A DNA stretch of 64,000 bases from CAZHEV01 sp964531335 [NCBI: uncultured bacterium]. GTDB lineage: Bacteria; Eisenbacteria; RBG-16-71-46; CAZHEV01. Positions 17,638-24,987 of the stretch are shown piece after piece. Location: assembly GCA_964531335.1 (NCBI GenBank), contig CAZHEV010000003.1, positions 62,001 to 126,000 of the forward strand, read 5' to 3'. The notes beneath the pieces are model-generated. The model made no database searches and was not told the DNA's origin. It saw only the letters and a list, made by a program, of their open reading frames with translations. Each line of letters begins with the position of its first letter. Position 1 is the first letter of the stretch. A program made the position numbers and the translations under genes.

Positions 17638-17846
17638 ACGTACCGGGGACAGGGCGGATCGTCGAGGCCGGCGGGCCCGGCACAGACGGCGATCTTCGGT
17701 TTGACCTCACGCCGGATGACACCGCATCCCTGGGAGTGAAGAAGTTCGTCCACGACATCCAGATCAAGCTAAGCGACGGGAAGGTCTACACGATCGAGAA
17801 GGGCACGATCCAGCCCGCGGCCGGAGTGACCGAGGCTACTACCTGA
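17520..17846 (+). pseudogene. phage tail/BppU-like protein, C-terminal relic
   Basis: The open frame on the plus strand has no start codon after the in-frame TAA at 17517. It ends with a typical tail-fibre-associated Ig-like module: D-L-T-P-D-D-T-A-S-L-G, then H-D-I-Q-I-K-L-S-D-G-K-V-Y-T-I and G-T-I-Q-P. Such domains follow an N-terminal half that is missing here. It lies just before holin-like and lysozyme-like genes, the normal phage order. Confidence 0.5.
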
Positions 17847-17864
17847 GCCCGAAGGAGATGCACG

Positions 17865-18225
17865 ATGAATGAGGTGCTCGAGATATCACGAAGCTTCGGC
17901 CTCGGTGGGCTCGGGCTTCTGGCCGCGGGCTTCTCGGTCAAGCTTGCCATTCAGGCGGTCGATCTCGCGCGCGCCCAACAGAGGCGTCGAAACGGGGGCG
18001 AACAGGTCCAAGGTCGACCTCGATGATCTGCGCGTCGTCTGCCCACTAGCTCCGGGGAACCACTCCCTTGACGACGTCCATGAGGTCCTCATTCAGATCC
18101 GATCCGGCATGGAGCGGTTGAACGAGACCCAGAAGGAGATAGAGACCGACATGAAGGAACGAAGTCACCGCTTGTATGATGTCTTAAGTGCTTTTCGCGT
18201 GGAGCTTGCAAGGAGGGAGGGGTGA
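17865..18225 (+). pseudogene. small phage membrane (holin-like) protein, frameshifted
   Basis: ATG at 17865, with GGAG upstream, begins a 53-residue frame with one hydrophobic helix (G-L-G-G-L-G-L-L-A-A-G) that ends at 18026. The other frame then continues as a charged, coiled-coil-like tail to 18225 (V-D-L-D-D-L, L-I-Q-I-R-S-G-M-E-R-L). Together they would make a ~118-residue holin/spanin-like protein broken near 18000. Position directly before the lysozyme fragment supports a lysis role. The two parts could instead be two tiny genes. Confidence 0.45.
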
Positions 18226-18226
18226 C

Positions 18227-18958
18227 ATGACCGGGCGGGAACTTTTCGATAGGGCCATTGAGGTCGTGCTCGCCCACGAGGGAGAAACTTACACCGATCA
18301 TCCCAACGACCGCGGTGGCGCGACAAAGTTCAAGATCTCGCAACGCTACAACCCCGACGCCAACATCAATATGGATGCAGGCAATCCCAAGGTTCAGCAT
18401 CATCTCGACGAGATGTTCGGTGATAATAGGTGGCGGACGCAAGCATTTCTGAAACAGTCGGGGTGGAAACGTGAGCAGGGTTTTCTAGACTACTTCATGT
18501 GCAGAATCAACGCGCGGTACAAGCTACCGTTTCGTATCCGGTTCGATGTGGAGGATAAAATGGGGGCAAACCGCACGAAGTACTACCTTATCCACGCGTC
18601 AAATCACGTAAGGGCCGTGCTTCTCATGAAGGAAGTCATGTGGCCTCTTGGTGATGAGGAGGGGCTCTTTGATTTCGGTGGCAAGAAGCACGGGGTTCTG
18701 ATATCGAGTTCACCCCGCGAGGATGAGCTGAAGGTCGCGCTCCGAGAGAAGTATTGCGGAGAGGTAAGGGAGTTTGATCTGATCCGGGAAGAGACATGGG
18801 ACCTGCCCTTCATAGAGAAGCACTATCGGGCGGTTGTGAAGCAGCTGAAGGAAGACGGACTAGTGAAGGTCACACCGATTACATCAAGGACAGCCCGGGG
18901 TCTTGGTGGAAAGGACCGAGTGAGGTTCCTACTCCCTGAAGAAGGAGGAGGGACATGA
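18227..18958 (+). CDS. chimera: GH108 lysozyme N terminus fused to TcmP C terminus
   Basis: 243 residues. Residues 1-~45 are the start of a phage N-acetylmuramidase (GH108): F-D-R-A-I-E-V-V-L-A-H-E-G with the catalytic-type Glu, and D-R-G-G-A-T-K-F-K-I-S-Q. From ~residue 50 on it matches the C-terminal region of three-Cys-motif partner proteins (TcmP): F-G-D-N-R-W-R, Y-Y-L-I-H-A-S-N-H, M-K-E-V-M-W. The join is in frame near 18370; an internal ATG lies at 18371. The lysozyme lacks most of its fold, and TcmP lacks its N-terminal half, so either half may be inactive. The start at 18227 has AAGGAGGGAGG upstream. The stop overlaps the DUF5131 gene. Confidence 0.7.
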   Translation: MTGRELFDRAIEVVLAHEGETYTDHPNDRGGATKFKISQRYNPDANINMDAGNPKVQHHLDEMFGDNRWRTQAFLKQSGWKREQGFLDYFMCRINARYKLPFRIRFDVEDKMGANRTKYYLIHASNHVRAVLLMKEVMWPLGDEEGLFDFGGKKHGVLISSSPREDELKVALREKYCGEVREFDLIREETWDLPFIEKHYRAVVKQLKEDGLVKVTPITSRTARGLGGKDRVRFLLPEEGGGT

Positions 18959-19689
18959 GCGAGAAATCTTCCATAGAATGGACGGATTCAACGTGGAACC
19001 CCGTGACGGGCTGCACCAAAGTCAGTCCCGGCTGCAGGAACTGCTACGCCGAGACCTTCGCGGAACGCCGGCGCGGCATTCCTGGCCATCCCTACGAGCA
19101 GGGTTTCGACCTCCGCCTATGGCCTGATCGCGTCAGCCTGCCGCTAATGTGGAAGAGGCCTCGCACGATCTTGGTGAACAGCATGAGCGACCTCTTCCAC
19201 GAGGAGGTGCCTCTCGCGTTCATTCAGAAAGTGTTCGAGACGATGGAGAAAGCTCACTGGCACACATTTCAGATACTGACCAAGCGGTCAGAGAGGCTGG
19301 CGGATATCGCTTCTGATCTGAGCTGGCCTCAGAACGTGTGGATGGGTGTTTCGATTGAGACAGTGAAGTACCTCTGGCGAGCGAACGACCTGCGGGATGT
19401 GCCGGCCGCCGTGAGGTTTCTGTCCTTGGAGCCTCTCCTGAGTCCGTTGGGCGCAATCGACCTAAGCGGCATCGACTGGGTTATCGTCGGCGGGGAAAGC
19501 GGACCAGGCGCACGGGCGATCGAAGTGGCGTGGGTAAGAGAGACCCGCAAGCAGTGCCGCCAACAAGGTGTGCCGTTTTTCTTCAAGCAATGGGGCGGTG
19601 CACAGAAGAAGAGGAATGGGCGCGTGCTTGACGGCCAAACATGGGACGCGATGCCGAAAGGGCATCGGCTTGAGCTGCACATCGGATAA
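18955..19689 (+). CDS. DUF5131 / phage Gp37-Gp68 three-Cys-motif protein
   Basis: 244 residues, full length. The N terminus has the family signature: W-T-D-S-T-W-N-P-V-T-G-C, then C-x6-C-x2-C (C-T-K-V-S-P-G-C-R-N-C-Y-A-E), likely an Fe-S site. It ends with V-G-G-E-S-G-P-G-A-R and F-F-F-K-Q-W-G-G. The family is found in phages and accessory regions, regularly next to TcmP, as here. Biochemistry is unknown to me. ATGA overlap with the TcmP fusion implies co-translation, so this pair may still be expressed. Confidence 0.88.
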   Translation: MSEKSSIEWTDSTWNPVTGCTKVSPGCRNCYAETFAERRRGIPGHPYEQGFDLRLWPDRVSLPLMWKRPRTILVNSMSDLFHEEVPLAFIQKVFETMEKAHWHTFQILTKRSERLADIASDLSWPQNVWMGVSIETVKYLWRANDLRDVPAAVRFLSLEPLLSPLGAIDLSGIDWVIVGGESGPGARAIEVAWVRETRKQCRQQGVPFFFKQWGGAQKKRNGRVLDGQTWDAMPKGHRLELHIG

Positions 19690-19702
19690 GCAGCTTTCGC
19701 TC

Positions 19703-19952
19703 CTAGAGAATCTGGTCGAGAAGCACTTGAAACTTGTCTGTCTGTTTAGCGAGGTCATCCAGCCGCGCGACTGGACGCAAAGCGCGTTCGGTGATGGTTG
19801 ACTGGCGGACCGTGTCAGGCAGGGAAAGGATATGCTGCTGGATTTCAGGTGTGAGGCTGAGCAAGCCCATGACCTGGGTCACCCTTGCCCGGATGATTTC
19901 CTCACTGTGCCTCCCGCAAATTCCATCCGCATTCGAATTGATATGCTTTGAG
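19703..19952 (-). pseudogene. recombinase-associated small gene, C-terminal relic
   Basis: Minus-strand frame (stop TAG at 19705) reading R-A-R-V-T-Q-V-M-G-L-L-S-L-T-P-E-I-Q followed by I-L-S-L-P, then I-T-E-R-A-L-R-P. This matches the small helix-turn-helix-like proteins encoded next to serine recombinases in mobile elements. No start codon or partner recombinase is left. Confidence 0.5.
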
Positions 19953-20110
19953 GCGGCGACCTCTAGGGATTTAGTGCCAGTCTCAGAGATTCAGCAGTGA
20001 TTGCGTTGTTCGGGAGAGGAAACCACCATTGCAGGTAGGGCGGCACGTATGATTTCGCCCGCTCTGAGGCCGTTCTGCAGGCAGCAGCACGTCTCCACTA
20101 TTACACATAT

Positions 20111-20809
20111 GCGGGCGGTCCATGTGGCCGATGGGAACTCGGCGACGTTGAAGTGGATTACTCGCCTCCGGTTGTGGGAAAGCACCAGGAAAACGTGGAG
20201 GACCCGGAAGGTTGCGGTGGGTACCGTGAAGAAGTCGATGGAGGCCGTTTCTCCCAAGCGATTCCGGAGGAAGGTCCTCCACGTCTGAGAGGGCGGCCTC
20301 CTGGGACGTGCCATATACTTGGAGATCGTGGATTGTGCCGGATCAATGCCCAGCTTGAGCAGCTCTCCGTGTATGCGAGGTGCGCCCCAGAGGGGATTGG
20401 CAAGGGAGAGGTTGCGGATGAGTGACACGAGCTCGCGCGAAACATGCGGGCGGCCTCTTTTCCCTTTCCTGCTCTTCCACCTCCAGTAGAGCTTGAAACC
20501 CGCCCGATGCCATCGAACGACGGTGTCCGGCTTGACGACAAAGAGCCCGTCGCGCCGGTCGCACCAAATCCTGGATAGAAAGACCCAGAAGCCCCGGTCT
20601 GCCCTCGTCAAACCGTGGCCGCTTGCCAGACCTCCGAAGCACCTGCACCTGGTGCCGCAGAGCGAGGTTCTCCATGGCCAGCTGGTGTCGAGTCTTCAAT
20701 GTCGTGAGAATCGCGTATAGAAGTAGTGTGATCATGGTGCGCATAAGGATGCGGCAGATCGCCTGTAACGTCAAGCGGACCAATGCAGACGAGATGTGCG
20801 GAAGGGACA
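20111..20809 (-). pseudogene. integrase-core (IS481/IS3-like) transposase, frameshifted and C-terminally truncated
   Basis: The N terminus is in one frame (start region 20810-20600: M-E-N-L-A-L-R-H-Q-V-Q-V, R-S-G-K-R-P-R). The core continues in another (20611 onward: A-D-R-G-F-W-V-F-L-S-R-I-W, V-V-K-P-D-T-V-V-R-W-H-R, N-P-L-W-G-A-P-R-I-H-G-E-L, S-I-D-F-F-T-V with the first catalytic Asp). A frameshift near 20600 separates the two. Similarity ends at gcgggcggtc (20111), before the second Asp and Glu of the DDE triad, so it is inactive. The element's right end appears to abut the 129-bp repeat exactly. Confidence 0.8.
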
Positions 20810-20938
20810 AGGGCCGCCGCGAGGCACAAAAGCGCTGCAGCTACCGTAGAAGGTATAGAGGACTGGCTTTTTGGACGCATATCAATGAATTGTAGCAGGG
20901 GGAGACGGCGGCGCAAGCTCTAACGAAAGGGGCTGTCG
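20810..20938. repeat. 129-bp direct repeat, right copy
   Basis: Identical to 3101-3229. Its left edge touches the truncated transposase element. Its right edge lies 15 bp before the stop of the PAS-AAA-Fis regulator gene. It carries a duplicate of the cytochrome-operon promoter (20889-20916) and the first residues of its signal peptide, now reading leftward into the transposase relic. Confidence 0.95.
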
Positions 20939-20953
20939 CCGCCCGGGGTGCGG

Positions 20954-22309
20954 TCATGGGTAGGTTATGGACAGGCTCTTCATCTTGCGAATGAGCGTGG
21001 TCTTATGTATGCCCAGCGCCCGCGCGGTTCGCTCTCGGTGGCCGTTGTGCTGGGCGAGGGCCTGGAGGATGGCCTTCGCCTCGGCGGCCTTGAGGGGGTT
21101 GCCCGCGGCGGAGGAGACCTCTTCCGAGGCCGCCCGCGCCGGGCCGATCTCCGAAGGCAGGCAGTCGGGCCCTATGAGGTCTCCGCGGCACAATATGAAA
21201 GCGCGCTCAAGTATGTTCTCCAGCTCGCGGACGTTGCCGGGATAGTCATATTCCATCAGGGCGGCCAGGGCTTCCGGGGAGACGCCGAGCACGTTCTTAT
21301 CCTTCTCGGCGTTCAAGCGGGCCAGTATATGGTCCACGAGAAGAGGAATGTCCTCCGCCCTCTCCGAAAGCGGAGGTATGTCGAGCCTGATCACATTGAG
21401 GCGGTAGTAGAGATCGTCCCTGAACCTGCCCAGCGCCATCTGCTCCCGCAGGTCCTTGTTGGTCGCGGCTATGATCCGTACATCGACCCGGACTGTCCCT
21501 GTGCTGCCCAGCGGCTCGTAGCTCTTTTCCTGGAGTACCCGCAACAACTTGACCTGAAGCGCCAGAGAGATATCGCCCACCTCGTCCAAGAAAACCGTCC
21601 CCCCCGCGGCCAAGTCGAAGCGGCCGGGCTTGTCGCGCTTGGCGTCGGTGAAAGCGCCTTTCCTGTACCCGAAAAGCTCCGATTCGAGGAGCGAGTCCGG
21701 CAGCGCGGCGCAGTTCACCGCGACGAACGGCTTCTCTCTTCTTTGACTCAGGTTGTGTATGGCCCTGGCGAACAACTCCTTGCCGCTCCCGCTGGGGCCT
21801 TGAATCAGGACGGTGCTGTCGCTCTCGGCGATGTCGGGCAGGATCCTGAACAGCTCCTGCATGGTGTGGTTCTTGCTTAAGATGTCCTGGAAGGAATACT
21901 CCTTGGTCAGGGCTCTCCTGAGGCTCTCGATCGCCGAGAGGTCCCGGAAGGTCTCGACGCCGCCCCGGACTTTGCCGTCCGCGTCGCGAAGGACCGCGGT
22001 CGAGATGCTGATCGGCTTCTCCATTCCGTCCTTGGTCAATATGTTGACGGGAACATTTATAATCTCATCCCCTGATTCGATGGTACGTTTGAGGACGCAC
22101 GCTGTCTGGCAGACGCTTGCCCGGAAAATGTCGTAGCATTTCTGCCCGATGGCCTCCTCTTTGGAGAAGCCGGTGATGTGCTCGGCGGCTTTGTTGAAGG
22201 ACGTGACCCTCCAGTCCTCGTCGACGGTGAAGACGCCGTCAGCGATACTGTCCAGGATGGTCTTGTAGGCGCCCTCTTCGATTCCGTCGCGGATTGGTCT
22301 TTTTTCCAT
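20954..22309 (-). CDS. PAS-AAA+-Fis sigma54-dependent activator (no receiver domain)
   Basis: 451 residues from the ATG at 22309: PAS domain ~10-120 with three close Cys (G-Q-K-C, then V-C-Q-T-A-C), AAA+ sigma54-interaction domain ~140-370 (Walker A G-P-S-G-S-G-K-E, G-A-F-T-D-A loop, Walker B V-F-L-D-E-V-G) and a C-terminal Fis-type HTH. The Cys-bearing PAS suggests redox or metal input. Instead of phosphorylation it would be gated by PAS ligand state or by contact with the kinases upstream. A TTG at 22384 is a possible longer start. With the repeats collapsed, it would lie directly upstream of the multiheme operon. Confidence 0.88.
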   Translation of the reverse strand: MEKRPIRDGIEEGAYKTILDSIADGVFTVDEDWRVTSFNKAAEHITGFSKEEAIGQKCYDIFRASVCQTACVLKRTIESGDEIINVPVNILTKDGMEKPISISTAVLRDADGKVRGGVETFRDLSAIESLRRALTKEYSFQDILSKNHTMQELFRILPDIAESDSTVLIQGPSGSGKELFARAIHNLSQRREKPFVAVNCAALPDSLLESELFGYRKGAFTDAKRDKPGRFDLAAGGTVFLDEVGDISLALQVKLLRVLQEKSYEPLGSTGTVRVDVRIIAATNKDLREQMALGRFRDDLYYRLNVIRLDIPPLSERAEDIPLLVDHILARLNAEKDKNVLGVSPEALAALMEYDYPGNVRELENILERAFILCRGDLIGPDCLPSEIGPARAASEEVSSAAGNPLKAAEAKAILQALAQHNGHRERTARALGIHKTTLIRKMKSLSITYP

Positions 22310-22511
22310 AGCAGATCTTTCCGAAAGTGCTTCCTGCCGGTCGGTGAAGCGGGGGACTGCTGAAAGACGACCCTTCATTGTCAATGATGCACGCTTTTCG
22401 GCATGGGGTCAATCGCTCAGGGAGAGGCAGGGAGCTCCCGTGAATCATATCGCCGAGGCTGCGTTGGACGGCCGCGGCCGGGTGAGGTCGACGTGGCGGA
22501 GAACCGACCTT

Positions 22512-24182
22512 TCAGGCGGCCGTCTCGCTTCTTTCGGCGGACAGGGAAGGGAATCTGATCTCGAACGCGGCGCCCCGGCCGCGGCCGGGGAGATATTCGA
22601 TCTCACCCCCGTGATCGGTCATGATCTGCCGGGATACCGACAGACCCAGCCCGATTCCTTCTCGCTTGGAGGTGAACAGGGGCCGGAACAGCTTCTCCCG
22701 CATCGCTTCCGGCACGCCCGGTCCGTCGTCCTCCAGCGTGCCCACGACGCGCCCTCCTTTGACGCAGGTGCTTATCCTGACCCCGCCGTTCCTGCCGACC
22801 GCCTGGATCGCGTTGATGGTCAAGTGGTAGAAGACCTGCCGCAGTTGCATGGCGCTTCCGGTTACGAGGGGGAGGTAGGGATCGAGGTCGAGCGTAAGTG
22901 AGATCGACAGGCGCTCCAGCTCCGACCGCATGCCCTGAACGCAGGACCTTATTATCTCGTTCAGATCCAAGGACTCAAAGGAGGAGCTGTCCGCTCGTAT
23001 GAGCTGGAGCGCGGCGGCCACGGTTTCATAGATCCTGGCGGCCTCACCGATGATCCCTTGACCGAACTGATGGAATTTGTCGGACTCATCCGTCCGCTCG
23101 CATTGCAGGCGGGCTATGCTGATGATCGAGTGAAGGGGCTCGCGGATATCGCGAGCCATGCACGCGGCCGTCTCCCCGAGGTAAATGAACCTTTCATATC
23201 TGGAGATCCTATCGTGAAGATCGTCCACCTCGGCCTGATCACGAAGGGTCAGGACGGCCCCCGCCATCGCGCCTTCCCGGCCGAACATGGGCGACGCCGA
23301 AAGCTCGACAGGCGGCGAATCGCCGCCGTCGCGGCTGAACGCGCAGCCGCGCACGGAGCAGGTGTGGGATGACTGAAGCGCGCCATTGACATGGGGGAGC
23401 AGGGGGGCGAGACCTTTCACGACGGCTATCCGCCGGCCCAGCGCCTCCTCCGCTGAAACGCCCGACATGCGCTGGGCTTCGGGATTGAACGCCGTTATGA
23501 TCCCGTCCGCGCCCACGACTATAATGCCTTGGTTGATGCTGGAGATTACCTCCCAATGCTGCATGCGGAGGTCGTCATATCTGTTCAGAGCTTCCTCCTC
23601 GCGCAGTATCTCCTTCTCCAGCTCGCGCTCCAGCCGGGCCGCCATCTTCTTGGACTTCTGATGTTGGATCTCTCTCTGTCTGGCCTGGCTGGCCAAGAAG
23701 CCGGCGAAGAAGGCCGTGACGAAGAAAAGAGGGATCCGCATCAGGAATCCGCTGGACATGGAGTCGGGAATCCCGAGCGCCGAGATCGATACCGACAGAT
23801 ACACCGCGCTGACCACCAGCGCCGCGACGAGAGTCGTTCTCAGGTCTCTGCTCATCGCGGCCATGAATATCGCCAGAAAATACAGGAGATAGATATCGCC
23901 CGTGACATTTCTCGACAAATGGATGCAGGTGGATACGAAGAGCACGTCCATTACGAAGATCGCGCCGACCAACCTCTTCGACTGGAAGTGCCTCGCCGGA
24001 AAGAACGCGAGGACGGCGTTTGAGGCGAGGTATGCGGCGGCCACCTTGAAAGCGCCGCCGGTCAGGAAGTACCCCGCGTCGCTGACGGCCAAGATCGCCA
24101 GCACCACGAGCACTCCCTGCAGTCTGAACGCAAGGATGACCTTTTTCTCGGTAGCGGCTTCGATGTTCGAAGGCGCCCGCAT
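22512..24182 (-). CDS. membrane PAS sensor kinase paralog lacking the phosphoacceptor His
   Basis: 556 residues: about six transmembrane helices (~12-175), a coiled coil, PAS (~220-320) and HisKA-like and HATPase_c domains (N in T-I-N-A-I-Q, D-D-G-P-G, G-I-G-L-G-L-S). The H-box reads A-C-M-A-R-D-I-R-E-P-L: the invariant His is R344 (codon CGC), whereas the paralog at 24988-26691 has H345 in A-S-V-A-H-E-I-R-N-P-L. The ATP site looks intact, so it may trans-phosphorylate a partner, act as a heterodimer subunit or be purely regulatory. The ATG at 24182 has AAGGAGG five bases upstream. Confidence 0.88.
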   Translation of the reverse strand: MRAPSNIEAATEKKVILAFRLQGVLVVLAILAVSDAGYFLTGGAFKVAAAYLASNAVLAFFPARHFQSKRLVGAIFVMDVLFVSTCIHLSRNVTGDIYLLYFLAIFMAAMSRDLRTTLVAALVVSAVYLSVSISALGIPDSMSSGFLMRIPLFFVTAFFAGFLASQARQREIQHQKSKKMAARLERELEKEILREEEALNRYDDLRMQHWEVISSINQGIIVVGADGIITAFNPEAQRMSGVSAEEALGRRIAVVKGLAPLLPHVNGALQSSHTCSVRGCAFSRDGGDSPPVELSASPMFGREGAMAGAVLTLRDQAEVDDLHDRISRYERFIYLGETAACMARDIREPLHSIISIARLQCERTDESDKFHQFGQGIIGEAARIYETVAAALQLIRADSSSFESLDLNEIIRSCVQGMRSELERLSISLTLDLDPYLPLVTGSAMQLRQVFYHLTINAIQAVGRNGGVRISTCVKGGRVVGTLEDDGPGVPEAMREKLFRPLFTSKREGIGLGLSVSRQIMTDHGGEIEYLPGRGRGAAFEIRFPSLSAERSETAA

Positions 24183-24537
24183 GTGAGCCTCCTTCCGGCG
24201 ACGCCTGCGCTTGCGAGAGGGGTCACGTCGCAGTACCGTCCGGAAGGCGCGATGGTGTAATAAACTATATATTATTGACGAGGCAATATGGTGGAAATGA
24301 CGCGGCGCCTCCCGTGACAGCCGGCGCCGGCCCGCTCGGGCACGGCACGGAGTATTCATCGGCCCTCCGCCGCCGTACTTGAGCGTCTCTGGGCGGCGGC
24401 CGCTCGAGCTTTGAATACTTGTGCCGGCCCCGCGACAATGCCCGGTTGGCCGGTCGGGGCCTCGGTGTCCGCCGCTGCGGGCGCAGTCGCCTCCGGCGCG
24501 CCACGGTCGAAGGCTCGTCCCGCCGGGAAGGGGCGCG
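24183..24537. other. 355-bp intergenic region with an AT-rich patch
   Basis: No gene found. An AT-rich stretch at 24256-24285 (minus-strand TTGCCT ... TTTATT, and a plus-strand TTGACG) may hold a promoter for the kinase gene at 24182. The rest is GC-rich with short inverted repeats. Confidence 0.35.
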
Positions 24538-24963
24538 CTACTGCTGCGTCTCTTCCGAATCCCAGCCGGAGGTCGAAGATACGTGGGTCCCGTCCTCGCA
24601 CGGGTCTTCCCCCAGGGCACGACGGACTTCCTCGCGCAAGCTGTCAATGCTTATCGGCTTGTTGATGAAGCCGACCACGCCCATGGTTACAATCGAGGGG
24701 TCGTTGCCGAGCTTGGGATAGGCCGAGCAGATTAGAACCGGAACGTCGTGGTCCTCGCCCCTGATTTTCTCCAGCAGGTCGAAACCGTGCATCTCCGGCA
24801 TTTTGACGTCGAGTATCAAGAGGTCCGGCCTCTCCTTTTGGAAGTGCTCCCAGGCCTCGTTTCCGTCCTTCGCCGACTGGACGTCGTACCCCATCTCCGT
24901 CAGCACCTCCTCATAGAGCATTCGAATCCTCAGCTCGTCGTCCGCGACTATGATCTTCTTCAT
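24538..24963 (-). CDS. stand-alone receiver domain (CheY-like)
   Basis: 141 residues: receiver fold with D8-D9, phosphoacceptor D52 (L-I-L-D-V-K-M-P), a Ser/Thr switch and K near 108 (I-N-K-P), then a short acidic, disordered tail. There is no output domain. It lies 24 bp downstream of the canonical kinase gene and upstream of the His-less paralog, so it is the obvious phosphate acceptor. It may work by binding the second kinase or the PAS-AAA activator. ATG with AAGGAGG upstream. Confidence 0.9.
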   Translation of the reverse strand: MKKIIVADDELRIRMLYEEVLTEMGYDVQSAKDGNEAWEHFQKERPDLLILDVKMPEMHGFDLLEKIRGEDHDVPVLICSAYPKLGNDPSIVTMGVVGFINKPISIDSLREEVRRALGEDPCEDGTHVSSTSGWDSEETQQ

Positions 24964-24987
24964 GACGCCCCTCCTTCTGGATTGAAG

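Noticed and set aside
20954-22309. Loss of sigma54 contact because the loop reads GAFTDA rather than GAFTGA
   Set aside because: GAFTDA is a common natural variant among sigma54 activators, so it is no sign of inactivation.
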